Made by a program: the position numbers and the translations under genes | DNA from: Pollutimonas thiosulfatoxidans | GTDB lineage: Bacteria > Pseudomonadota > Gammaproteobacteria > Burkholderiales > Burkholderiaceae_B | DNA length: 64,000 bases | Assembly: GCF_004022565.1 (NCBI RefSeq) | Contig: NZ_CP022987.1 | Location: forward strand, 2,046,001 to 2,110,000 | Direction of reading: 5' to 3' | Notes under the pieces: model-generated | What the model was told of the DNA's origin: nothing | The model's database searches: none | Seen by the model: the letters and a program-made list of their open reading frames with translations, nothing else | Shown: positions 9,742 to 17,444 of the stretch, piece after piece | Numbering within the stretch: the first letter of the stretch is position 1 | Layout: each line of letters opens with the position of its first letter

Positions 9742-10417
9742 CTGTCTCGGTACCGGCTTCCAGCGGTACATCAGCCTTGGCTGACATCGCCAACATGCGT
9801 GGCGCCGATTCATAACGCGCACCCGATCCGCCCAGATTGATTTCCTTGATGGCATAGCCGGCGTAACCAAAGGCTTGCGCCAGGGCTTGTGCACGATCGC
9901 GGAAGGCTTGCGCCGCCTGGGTCAGCAATGCCGCCTCTTTTTCGGCGCGCGCCTTGGGCGACACCGAGAACTGCAGGTTGGCGATCGGCATGCGCTCGTT
10001 CAGATCAGACGCCAGACGCGAAGCGGCCGCAAAATCTTGCGACTCCAAGACGATTTCAGCGCGCCCGCGCCAGTTGGAGATCTTGCCATCCTGGTCGTTC
10101 ATGGGCCAGATCCGGTAGTTGCCGCTACTGACCTTGATCTTGTTATGACCCTTGGCGTCGATCATGACGTCTTCCAGCGTTTTACTGAGCACATTGGCCA
10201 CTGCGGCTTGTGAACTGTCGCTAAGCTCGGAAGCCAGCGTGATGCGCACCGTATCTTGCACCACCTCGGCGGATGCTTCGGCCTGCAGACTGGCTTGCGG
10301 CCACTGCTGCTTTTTGTGTTGCGCTTCTTGCGCGTACGCCGGCAGGGCCACGGCGCCTGACACCGCCATCAACGCCACGGATAAGAAATATTTACGAACC
10401 GTCAAGGAGAGAATCAT
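9692..10417 (-). CDS. SIMPL (DUF541) domain periplasmic protein
   Basis: 241 residues with a signal peptide ending near PAYAQ (about 30), followed by a SIMPL/DUF541 domain: an alternating beta/alpha fold with the conserved pattern of Ala-rich helices (AAVANVLSKTLEDVM, ALLTQAAQAFRDRAQALAQAFG). Members are exported or outer-membrane associated and are often linked to stress, but their molecular role is unknown. The stop lies inside the 3' end of lgt. The gene sits just downstream of the terminator that ends the zapA-6S unit, so it probably has its own promoter in 10418-10435 or reads through. Confidence 0.8.
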   Translation of the reverse strand: MILSLTVRKYFLSVALMAVSGAVALPAYAQEAQHKKQQWPQASLQAEASAEVVQDTVRITLASELSDSSQAAVANVLSKTLEDVMIDAKGHNKIKVSSGNYRIWPMNDQDGKISNWRGRAEIVLESQDFAAASRLASDLNERMPIANLQFSVSPKARAEKEAALLTQAAQAFRDRAQALAQAFGYAGYAIKEINLGGSGARYESAPRMLAMSAKADVPLEAGTETVSVSVQGSIFLNSTQK

Positions 10418-10435
10418 ATTCGTCGCTCATAAAGG

Positions 10436-10461
10436 AAAAGCTCGTCCGAAGACGAGCTTTT
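10436..10461 (-). terminator. intrinsic terminator downstream of the 6S RNA
   Basis: On the minus strand a perfect stem GCTCGTC/GACGAGC closes on a TTCG tetraloop, flanked by AAAA and TTTT, so it can work in both directions. It lies directly after the 6S RNA candidate and before the SIMPL gene. Confidence 0.85.
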
Positions 10462-10469
10462 CTGGAAAT

Positions 10470-10648
10470 TGCCCCGCCTGTGCCGTCTAGGCCGGCATCC
10501 TGGAACCTGAGGTCCAAGGTGGTCGCCTTCAGTCAAGCTTCGGGAACACCATAAAAATGGCAGTCACGCCTACTTGTCAATCCAGCAACCTGTATGCCAT
10601 AAGCATTGGTTCAAGGAATGTATGGCCAAGTCACGAACACGGCAGGGA
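10470..10648 (-). ncRNA. ssrS: 6S RNA (candidate)
   Basis: About 180 nt between zapA and an intrinsic terminator, on the zapA strand, where proteobacterial ssrS normally lies. The ends can pair as a closing stem (CCCTGCC at the 5' end with GGCGGGG at the 3' end). Internal blocks such as TTCCTTGAACC and GGCATACAGGTTG match what I recall of betaproteobacterial 6S RNA. It would bind sigma-70 RNA polymerase in stationary phase. Ends are approximate. Confidence 0.7.
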
Positions 10649-10698
10649 CTAACTGTGGAACACGCCATAAGGCGTATCCGGAAAATGAAGGAGTATAC

Positions 10699-11013
10699 CT
10701 ACCTTTGGATCGGAGCGACGGAGCCAGCCAATTGATCTAGCATGTCGTTCATGTCATCAATTTTACGCTTGAAATCGCCAAGCGCAACATTACCGAGTGG
10801 GCCGTCCGGAGCCCGCATGGACAGGAGCTCTCCGGCGATCTGGATTGCAGCCATGACGGCAATGCGTTCGTTGCTGGAGACTTTGCCCGAGCCCTTGATG
10901 CCCAACATGCGCTGGTCTACATGACGCACCGCCGCCAGCAATGCTTCTTTCTCCGTCGGCAGGCAAGCTAATGAATAATCACGCCCGAGTATGGATACGT
11001 CGACACGTTCCAT
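10699..11013 (-). CDS. zapA: cell division protein ZapA
   Basis: A 104-residue FtsZ-associated protein that bundles protofilaments at the Z ring. It starts MERVDVSILGRDYSLAC, the typical ZapA beta-strand domain, with RHVDQRMLGIKGSGKVSSNERIAVMAAIQIAGELL and a C-terminal helix for coiled-coil tetramerisation. It lies 5 bp after the upstream coiled-coil gene, and the 6S RNA follows on the same strand, a conserved proteobacterial arrangement. Confidence 0.92.
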   Translation of the reverse strand: MERVDVSILGRDYSLACLPTEKEALLAAVRHVDQRMLGIKGSGKVSSNERIAVMAAIQIAGELLSMRAPDGPLGNVALGDFKRKIDDMNDMLDQLAGSVAPIQR

Positions 11014-11018
11014 GGTGC

Positions 11019-11423
11019 TTACTCCCGAGGTGCGCCGGGCAGGCGCATTAAAATTGAATCAATCTGGTTCTTTGCCTTGTCGGCCACCAGCCGCAAGTGC
11101 GAGGCATCTGACTGCGTTGCCGCGAGCCTGTGTTTTACGGTTTCGCACTCGGTCTTGTAGCGGTCGACGTCTGTTTCAAGTGTAGCCTGAGTGGCGCGAG
11201 CCTGTGCATGCAGAGACTGCAGCTCGGCCTCGTGCGCAGCGATGCGATCGGACACGGACGAATAGTCGGCCTCGCGCCGCTGCAACTGGTCGCGCAGCGC
11301 GTCGCGCTCTTGCTCCAGCGTACGGACGCGCGCCTGCATGGTCGAACGCTCGTCTTGCAGCTGACGAGTGAACTTCACCATTTGGCTGATACGGGCGGCT
11401 AGGGAATCGAGATCTTGCAACAT
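11019..11423 (-). CDS. ZapB-like coiled-coil protein upstream of zapA
   Basis: 134 residues, predicted almost entirely coiled coil (DLDSLAARISQMVKFTRQLQ, then long heptad-rich ERSTMQARVRTLEQERDALRD). It probably works with ZapA at the division site, by position 5 bp upstream and by similarity in style to ZapB/TIGR02449 proteins, although it is longer than E. coli ZapB. The ATG at 11423 starts the coiled coil. An open frame reaches 11504, but those residues look unlike the family. Confidence 0.7.
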   Translation of the reverse strand: MLQDLDSLAARISQMVKFTRQLQDERSTMQARVRTLEQERDALRDQLQRREADYSSVSDRIAAHEAELQSLHAQARATQATLETDVDRYKTECETVKHRLAATQSDASHLRLVADKAKNQIDSILMRLPGAPRE

Positions 11424-11701
11424 GGGCGTTATCGTAAACCATCCAACCGTGAACGGGTTAGCAAAAAGTGAAACGCTATCATAACCTTTCACCACCCTTT
11501 CCAACGGCTTTCAATGTTCTTTCAATCCGCCTACTTATGGCGCAAGCTACATGACTGCCTGGCGAAATCTGCCCCAATCCAGGGTAAACCCTAGAGTTTT
11601 GCGGGGTATCCTGGGTTTCCAGCCATGTCGCCGTCCATTACCATGCTTCACCTTTGGTAGTTTGGCATCAGCTTTAATTGCAGTCTGGAGACTACACCAA
11701 C

Positions 11702-12163
11702 ATGCAAATTCGAAACAAACAGGACTTCTGGTCCGGCATTATGTTCGTCGCCCTGGGCGTCGGTTTCGCCCTGGGCGCAACCAGCTACTCCATGGGCACA
11801 TCGGCCCGTATGGGACCTGGCTATTTCCCCTTTTGGCTGGGGGTGCTGTTGGCAGTGCTAGGCGCCACAGTGACGCTAGGCGCTTTTTCACGCAAGGCGG
11901 AAGAGGTCGAAATGGAGCGCTTCGACTGGAAGATTACCGGCATCGTGATCGGATCGGTCGCGCTGTGCGGCCTGGCTTTCAATTACCTGGGTGTTTATAT
12001 CTCTGTATTTTTGCTGGTGGTTCTCAGCAGCATGGCCAGCCACCAGTTCAGTTGGAAGATCGCCATACCGACCGCCACGGCTCTGGTCGTGTTTGTTTGG
12101 CTGGCGTTCATCAAAGGCTTGGGGCTTATCTTCCCGCTGTGGCCTAGCTTCATCGGCAATTAA
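11702..12163 (+). CDS. tctB: tripartite tricarboxylate transporter small membrane subunit TctB
   Basis: A 153-residue inner-membrane protein with four hydrophobic segments (DFWSGIMFVALGVGFALGA; GYFPFWLGVLLAVLGATVTLGAF; two C-terminal helices). The MGTSARMGPGYFP signature is typical of TctB. It assists TctA in sodium- or proton-driven uptake of carboxylates delivered by a periplasmic TctC protein. The ATG at 11702 has GGAG upstream. tctA follows after 11 bp. No tctC is next to it. Confidence 0.9.
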   Translation: MQIRNKQDFWSGIMFVALGVGFALGATSYSMGTSARMGPGYFPFWLGVLLAVLGATVTLGAFSRKAEEVEMERFDWKITGIVIGSVALCGLAFNYLGVYISVFLLVVLSSMASHQFSWKIAIPTATALVVFVWLAFIKGLGLIFPLWPSFIGN

Positions 12164-12174
12164 AGGAACCCCAA

Positions 12175-13680
12175 ATGGAATTGTTAGATCACCTGGCACT
12201 AGGGTTCTCTGTTGCCCTGTCCTACGAAAATATCGCCTATTGTTTGTTGGGATGCCTGCTGGGCACCCTGATCGGTGTACTGCCCGGCATCGGCCCGGTA
12301 CCCACCATCGCGATGCTGCTGCCCATTACTTATGTGCTGCCACCGGTGGCGGGCCTGATCATGCTTGCCGGTATTTATTATGGCGCGCAGTACGGTGGCT
12401 CAACCACGGCCATTCTGGTGGCGCTACCGGGGGAAACCTCTGCGGTGGTGACCGTACTGGACGGCCATCAGATGGCTCGCAATGGCCGAGCCGGCGCAGC
12501 GCTGGCCATCGCTGCCATCGGTTCTTTCTTTGCCGGTTGCGTTGCCACGGTCCTGTTGGCCGGCTTTGCGCCTCCGCTGGCCGAAGTCGCCTTCAAGTTC
12601 GGACCGGCAGAGTATTTCTCGCTAATGATATTAGGCTTGATCGGGGCGGTCGTATTGGCTTCGGGCTCGCTGCCCAAGGCGATCTGCATGATCTTGCTGG
12701 GCTTGCTGTTCGGCATGGTCGGCACTGACGTCAACTCGGGCGTCGCTCGTTATGACTTCGGCATCCCCGAATTGCAAGATGGCATCGACTTCGCTGTCGT
12801 TGCCATGGGCGTGTTTGGTTTCGCCGAAATCATGACCAACCTGGAACTCAAGGACCAGCGCGTCGACATCACGGGCAAGGTCGGAAGCCTGTACCCGAAC
12901 AAACAGGAATTCAAGGAAGCCTGGCCCGCCTGCGTGCGCGGCACTGCCTTGGGTTCGGCTCTGGGCATCTTGCCAGGTGGCGGCGCCGTACTGTCGTCGT
13001 TTGCCTCGTATACGCTGGAAAAGAAACTTTCCAAAAACCCTGAACGCTTTGGCAAGGGGCACCCGGCCGGGCTGGCCGGACCTGAGTCCGCCAACAACGC
13101 CGCCGCACAGACCTCGTTTATCCCCCTGCTTACATTGGGCATACCGGGCAACGCCGTGACGGCGCTGATGATAGGCGCGATGACCATCCATAATATCCAG
13201 CCCGGTCCGCAGGTGATGACCAGCCACCCCGATCTGTTCTGGGGCCTGATCGTATCGATGTGGGTCGGCAACCTGATGCTGGTCGTGCTGAACCTGCCGC
13301 TGGTCGGCTTGTGGATCAAGTTGCTGAAAGTGCCCTACCGCATTCTGTTTCCAGCCATTCTTGTGTTCTGCACCATCGGTGTCTATTCCCTGAACTACAA
13401 CGTCTTCGACATCTGGATGACCGCCGCCTTCGGTCTCATTGGCTACATCTGGGCCAAGCTCAAATGTGAAGGTGCGCCCTTGCTGCTCGGTCTGGTTCTT
13501 GGGCCCATGATGGAAGAGAACTTCCGCCGCGCACTGTTGTTGGCACGGGGCGACTACACAACCTTCGTAACCCGGCCGCTATCGCTGTCCTTGCTGGTCG
13601 TGGCAGCGGCATTGGTCGTCATCGTTGCCTTGCCGTCCATCAAGAAGAAGCGAGACGAGACCTTCGTAGAGGAAGGTTGA
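12175..13680 (+). CDS. tctA: tripartite tricarboxylate transporter large permease TctA
   Basis: A 501-residue permease with about twelve transmembrane segments. The two family motifs are visible: GVLPGIGPVPTIAMLLPITY (about 37-56) with YYGAQYGGSTTAILVALPGE, and the second half's GILPGGGAVLSSF with PESANNAAAQTSFIPLLTLGIPG. It starts with AAAGGAAC upstream of ATG 12175. It forms the transport channel with TctB. The substrate is not readable from sequence; the neighbouring beta-hydroxyacid dehydrogenase suggests a small hydroxy- or dicarboxylate. Confidence 0.94.
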   Translation: MELLDHLALGFSVALSYENIAYCLLGCLLGTLIGVLPGIGPVPTIAMLLPITYVLPPVAGLIMLAGIYYGAQYGGSTTAILVALPGETSAVVTVLDGHQMARNGRAGAALAIAAIGSFFAGCVATVLLAGFAPPLAEVAFKFGPAEYFSLMILGLIGAVVLASGSLPKAICMILLGLLFGMVGTDVNSGVARYDFGIPELQDGIDFAVVAMGVFGFAEIMTNLELKDQRVDITGKVGSLYPNKQEFKEAWPACVRGTALGSALGILPGGGAVLSSFASYTLEKKLSKNPERFGKGHPAGLAGPESANNAAAQTSFIPLLTLGIPGNAVTALMIGAMTIHNIQPGPQVMTSHPDLFWGLIVSMWVGNLMLVVLNLPLVGLWIKLLKVPYRILFPAILVFCTIGVYSLNYNVFDIWMTAAFGLIGYIWAKLKCEGAPLLLGLVLGPMMEENFRRALLLARGDYTTFVTRPLSLSLLVVAAALVVIVALPSIKKKRDETFVEEG

Positions 13681-13691
13681 ATGAGTTAATC

Positions 13692-13716
13692 TTATGGGGT
13701 GCCAAGCACCCCATAA
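13692..13716 (+). terminator. hairpin between tctA and the dehydrogenase gene
   Basis: A perfect 11-bp stem TTATGGGGTGC/GCACCCCATAA with a 3-nt loop (CAA), followed by TTAATTT. It could terminate or attenuate tctBA transcription, or act as an mRNA stabiliser, before the next gene 22 bp further on. Confidence 0.6.
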
Positions 13717-13738
13717 TTAATTTCGGAGACCAAAAAAA

Positions 13739-14644
13739 ATGCCTTCCATCAATGCCAGGCCCTACGATAACCACCCCTCAACAGAAGTCGCCTTTCTGGG
13801 TCTGGGAGTCATGGGCTTCCCCATGGCGGGCCACTTGGCCAAGGCCGGACACAAGGTCACGGTCTACAACCGTACATTCAGCAAGGCCGAAGCATGGGCC
13901 GCAGAGTTCGGCGGTAAAGCTGCGCGCACCCCTAAGGAAGCGGCCGCCAACGCTGGTATCGTGTTTTGCTGCGTCGGTAACGACGAAGACCTGCGCAGCG
14001 TCGTGCTGGGCGAGAACGGCGCATTGGCCGGCATGGCCTCCGGTGCGATATTCGTGGACCACACCACCGCATCGGCGGAAATCGCACGCGAACTTTATCA
14101 GCAAGCCAAACAGCAAGGCGTCGGTTTCATCGATGCCCCGGTGTCAGGCGGCCAGGCGGGTGCCGTCAATGGCAAACTGACTGTCATGTGCGGCGGCGAC
14201 CGCTCGCAGTTCGACACCATCCAGCCCCTGGCCTATCACTTTGCCCAGGCTGTGACGCTACTGGGTGAATCCGGCTCCGGCCAGTTGGCCAAGATGGTCA
14301 ATCAGATATGTATCGCCGGACTGGTACAAGGTCTGTCCGAGGCCATCGCCTTCGGCCAGGCGGCCAAACTCGACATGAAGCAAGTGCTTGAGGTGATCAG
14401 CAAGGGCGCTGCACAAAGCTGGCAAATGGAAAATCGCGGGTCCACCATGATCGAGGACAAATTCGATTTCGGCTTTGCCGTAGATTGGATGCGCAAAGAC
14501 CTGGGCCTCGTACTTTCGGAGGCACGGCGCAACGGAGCCCGCGTCCCGGTCACCGCGCTGGTCGATCAGTTCTACGCCGATGTCCAGCAAATGGGTGGCA
14601 ACCGCTGGGATACCTCCAGCCTGATCAAACGCTTGCGCAGTTAA
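13739..14644 (+). CDS. NAD(P)-dependent beta-hydroxyacid dehydrogenase (3-hydroxyisobutyrate/tartronate-semialdehyde type)
   Basis: A 301-residue enzyme oxidising a beta-hydroxyacid or reducing its semialdehyde. The N-terminal Rossmann motif FLGLGVMGFPMAGHLAKAGH (about 19-38), the substrate motif FIDAPVSGGQAGA, the catalytic Lys in GSGQLAKMVNQ and the C-terminal MRKDLGLV are all present. The start has CGGAGAC upstream. It follows tctA after a hairpin, so the transporter may bring in its substrate. It overlaps the convergent histidine kinase by 4 bp. The exact substrate is unresolved. Confidence 0.9.
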   Translation: MPSINARPYDNHPSTEVAFLGLGVMGFPMAGHLAKAGHKVTVYNRTFSKAEAWAAEFGGKAARTPKEAAANAGIVFCCVGNDEDLRSVVLGENGALAGMASGAIFVDHTTASAEIARELYQQAKQQGVGFIDAPVSGGQAGAVNGKLTVMCGGDRSQFDTIQPLAYHFAQAVTLLGESGSGQLAKMVNQICIAGLVQGLSEAIAFGQAAKLDMKQVLEVISKGAAQSWQMENRGSTMIEDKFDFGFAVDWMRKDLGLVLSEARRNGARVPVTALVDQFYADVQQMGGNRWDTSSLIKRLRS

Positions 14645-16152
14645 GCCGCAGCCGGCTGGATGGCCGGGAGCTTCAGGGTGGCGCATAATCCTGTGCCACC
14701 CGGCGACGGGTCGCCGTCGCCCAGGGCAATGGTGCCGCGATTGCGTTCGGCGTAAGCCAGTGCAATCGCCAGACCCAATCCAGAGCCGCCCCGACTGACC
14801 GTGTGACCGCGGCGCGCGCCACGATCGAAGCGCATGAAGACGCTTTCTCGTAAAGACGGATCCAGGCCCACGCCGTTATCGGACACACTGACATAGGCGT
14901 AACCCTCGCGTATGCCCGCCGACACCGTGATGATGGAAGCGGTGCCCGAATGATTGATGGCGTTATGGATTAGGTTGGCAATGGACTCGTGCAGCTCGGC
15001 TTCGTTTCCCAACACCCAGATGGGGCCTTCGTCTGCGTCGTCACCATCCTGACCGCCCTCTGTTGTATCGAGCCAGCCCAGGTCTTGGTGACGTTCGCGC
15101 GCCAGCGGCAAGTATTGCAGCACGACCTCGCGAGCCAGGGCGTTAAGATCGATCTCGGTTCGTGCCGCAGCGTCTTTGCGGCTGGCGTGCGCCAAAGACA
15201 GTAATTGCTCAGTCAAGCGCGAGGTCTGTCCCAACTGCTTGATGATGGCGTCCAGGGTTTCGCGCATTCTGTCGGTGTCGGGCTCTCGCCTGGCATACTG
15301 CGCCTGTGTGCGCATAATCGCCAAAGGGGTGCGCAACTGATGCGACGCATCGGCCAGGAACTGCGCCTGCTTGTCGAGCACACGACGATACAAATCGATG
15401 TGGTGATTCACAGCCTCTACCAGCGGAGCCACCTCGCGCGGGACCTGGTCGGCATCCAGAGGCGTCAAGTCGTCCACCTTGCGCGTCTTGATCTCGCGGC
15501 GCAGCTCGCCTAGCGGGCGCAATGCCCATTGCACGCTGAACCATACCAGCAACACCACCAGCAACAGCATGCGGGCATCGCGGAACAGGCCCTGGCGCCA
15601 GGCCTGCTGTTGCGTACGAAGACGCATGTCCAGACTTTCGCCCACCATGATCAGCACCTGGCGATGCGTGCCCTGAAAGTGCAGGTCGCGCCAGACGGCG
15701 ACCATACGGACCTCGTCGTTGCTGAACAAGGTATTGTAGAAAACGGGCACGCCCTCGTTGTCGGCGAGCACTTCCGGACGCGGCAGACCGCGCATGCCAA
15801 GCAGCGTCTGCCCTGTCAGGCCCTTGGTGCGCGCCCCAGCCAGGCTGAGCACCATGGGGGAAATCTCTTCCACCCGAAAATACTTGCGGCTGCCTGCCCG
15901 CGACTCGAGCATCACCTGGGCATAAAACGGCGGGTCGATGCGCAAGGTGCCGTCTTCATTGAATGCCACACTGGTTTCGAGCACCTTGGCTGGCTCAAGC
16001 AGCGCGCTGTCATAGGCTTCCTGGGTGACTGCCGTCAGCGCCAGATAGTCGTTGCGACTGTCGTATACCAACAAAGCAATCGTGCCCGGTATAAGCAAAG
16101 CCAAGAGCCAATGGCGGATGCTTCCGCGTGGGTTCTGCTGTGTGCGGCTCAT
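14641..16152 (-). CDS. tctE: TctE-like sensor histidine kinase
   Basis: 503 residues. A membrane segment near 14-30, a periplasmic TctE-type sensor region (about 35-180), a second membrane segment near 195-215 and then the kinase core: H box FLADASHQLRTPLAI, N box NLIHNAINHS, DNGVGLD and GSGLGLAIALAYAERN. It phosphorylates the response regulator encoded 3 bp upstream. The convergent arrangement with tctBA and the family pairing suggest control of carboxylate uptake, but the ligand is inferred. Confidence 0.9.
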   Translation of the reverse strand: MSRTQQNPRGSIRHWLLALLIPGTIALLVYDSRNDYLALTAVTQEAYDSALLEPAKVLETSVAFNEDGTLRIDPPFYAQVMLESRAGSRKYFRVEEISPMVLSLAGARTKGLTGQTLLGMRGLPRPEVLADNEGVPVFYNTLFSNDEVRMVAVWRDLHFQGTHRQVLIMVGESLDMRLRTQQQAWRQGLFRDARMLLLVVLLVWFSVQWALRPLGELRREIKTRKVDDLTPLDADQVPREVAPLVEAVNHHIDLYRRVLDKQAQFLADASHQLRTPLAIMRTQAQYARREPDTDRMRETLDAIIKQLGQTSRLTEQLLSLAHASRKDAAARTEIDLNALAREVVLQYLPLARERHQDLGWLDTTEGGQDGDDADEGPIWVLGNEAELHESIANLIHNAINHSGTASIITVSAGIREGYAYVSVSDNGVGLDPSLRESVFMRFDRGARRGHTVSRGGSGLGLAIALAYAERNRGTIALGDGDPSPGGTGLCATLKLPAIQPAAA

Positions 16153-16155
16153 GTA

Positions 16156-16833
16156 TCAGGTTTCTTCAGTAACGCTTTCTAGCATGTAGCCCATTCCCCG
16201 CACCGTCACAATATGCACATCGCTGCCCGCCAGCTTCTTGCGTAAGCGGTGCAGCACGACTTCGATGGCATCAACGTTGGCTTCACTATCGTGATCAAAC
16301 ACCCGATTGAACAAGTGGCTTTTCTCTACCGGCATGCCGCTACGCCCAATGAGAACCGCCAGCGCAGCATGTTCACGCGGCGTGAGATGCAAGAGATCGC
16401 CCCCTAGCGTAAACAGGCGGCTTTCATCGTCGTACTCGAGCGAGCCGCAAACCAGGCGAGGCGATTGGTGCCCGCGACTGCGTCGCACCAAGGCGGCCAA
16501 CCTTGCCTCGAGCTCTTCCAGCGCAAAGGGCTTGCTGAGAAAGTCGTCGGCGCCCAGGTTGAGCCCCCGCACGCGATCCTGCAAGGCGCCCTGCGCCGTC
16601 AGTATGAGCACGGGCGTCACATCGCCGCGCGAGCGCATTTCACGCAGCAATACCAGCCCGTGCTTGTCGGGCAGGCGCAGGTCCATAATGACGGCGTCGT
16701 AGTCATTGCGCGAAAGCAGGTGCTCGGCACTACGGGCATCGGGCGCATGATGCGGCACGAACCCGCTTTGGGCGAGTGCGCGCTCTAGCCAGGCGGCCAT
16801 TTCTTGCTCGTCTTCAACCAACAGTACGCGCAT
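16156..16833 (-). CDS. tctD: TctD-like OmpR-family response regulator
   Basis: 225 residues. The receiver domain has the acidic pocket DE (9-10), phosphoacceptor Asp in AVIMDLRLPDKHG (about 51), Thr in LTAQGA and Lys in LSKPF. It is followed by an OmpR/PhoB winged-helix domain (LTPREHAALAVLIGRSGMPVEKSHLF, VLHRLRKKLAGSDVHIVTVRGMGYML). It is the cognate partner of the downstream kinase. Its 5' end overlaps the 3' end of rppH by 20 bp, which implies co-transcription. Confidence 0.93.
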   Translation of the reverse strand: MRVLLVEDEQEMAAWLERALAQSGFVPHHAPDARSAEHLLSRNDYDAVIMDLRLPDKHGLVLLREMRSRGDVTPVLILTAQGALQDRVRGLNLGADDFLSKPFALEELEARLAALVRRSRGHQSPRLVCGSLEYDDESRLFTLGGDLLHLTPREHAALAVLIGRSGMPVEKSHLFNRVFDHDSEANVDAIEVVLHRLRKKLAGSDVHIVTVRGMGYMLESVTEET

Positions 16834-17380
16834 GGCCCTTGGGCTCCGCTGCAGGCAGCGAGCGCTGGCTTTGCACGCGCTGTCGCAAGTAACGGGTTTC
16901 TTGACCGCGCTTGAACAGAATAACGGCGAGTTCGTTCAGCGCAAGCGTGTATACCTCGCGCTTGAATTCGATGACGGCATCCAGCGGCACCCAATACTGG
17001 CTCCAGCGCCAGGCGTCGAACTCGGGGCTATGCGTAGCACGCAGACTGACGTCTGAATCGCGCCCTATCATTCGGAGCAGAAACCAGATTTGTTTCTGCC
17101 CTTTATAGTGACCGCGTGAATCGCGCCGAATAAAGTTGTTCGGTACGTTATAACGCAGCCAGTCGCGCGTCCGCCCTAATATACGAACATGTTCGGGCCG
17201 CAAGCCCACCTCTTCGTGCAGCTCGCGGTACATGGCTTGAACGGGGCTTTCTCCGTACTTGATGCCCCCTTGCGGAAATTGCCAAGCGTGCTCCCGTATC
17301 CGTTTACCCCAGAAAACCTCGTTTTTTTGGTTTACGAGGATAATGCCGACATTAGGACGGTAGCCTTCACGGTCTAACAT
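16814..17380 (-). CDS. rppH: RNA pyrophosphohydrolase (Nudix)
   Basis: Removes pyrophosphate from triphosphorylated mRNA 5' ends and so triggers RNase E decay. A 188-residue protein with MLDREGYRPNVGIILVN at the start and the Nudix box GGIKYGESPVQAMYRELHEE. WQFPQGG and RRDSRGHYKGQKQIWFLL are typical RppH features. The start at 17380 matches the family N-terminus; the frame continues to 17458 without family residues. It is divergent from proS, a common betaproteobacterial order, and runs into the two-component genes. Confidence 0.94.
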   Translation of the reverse strand: MLDREGYRPNVGIILVNQKNEVFWGKRIREHAWQFPQGGIKYGESPVQAMYRELHEEVGLRPEHVRILGRTRDWLRYNVPNNFIRRDSRGHYKGQKQIWFLLRMIGRDSDVSLRATHSPEFDAWRWSQYWVPLDAVIEFKREVYTLALNELAVILFKRGQETRYLRQRVQSQRSLPAAEPKGHARTVG

Positions 17381-17444
17381 AGGCCACCCCAAAGCGAATT
17401 CAATACAATTACGCTGATTATACGTATCTGTCGAGATCCCCACC

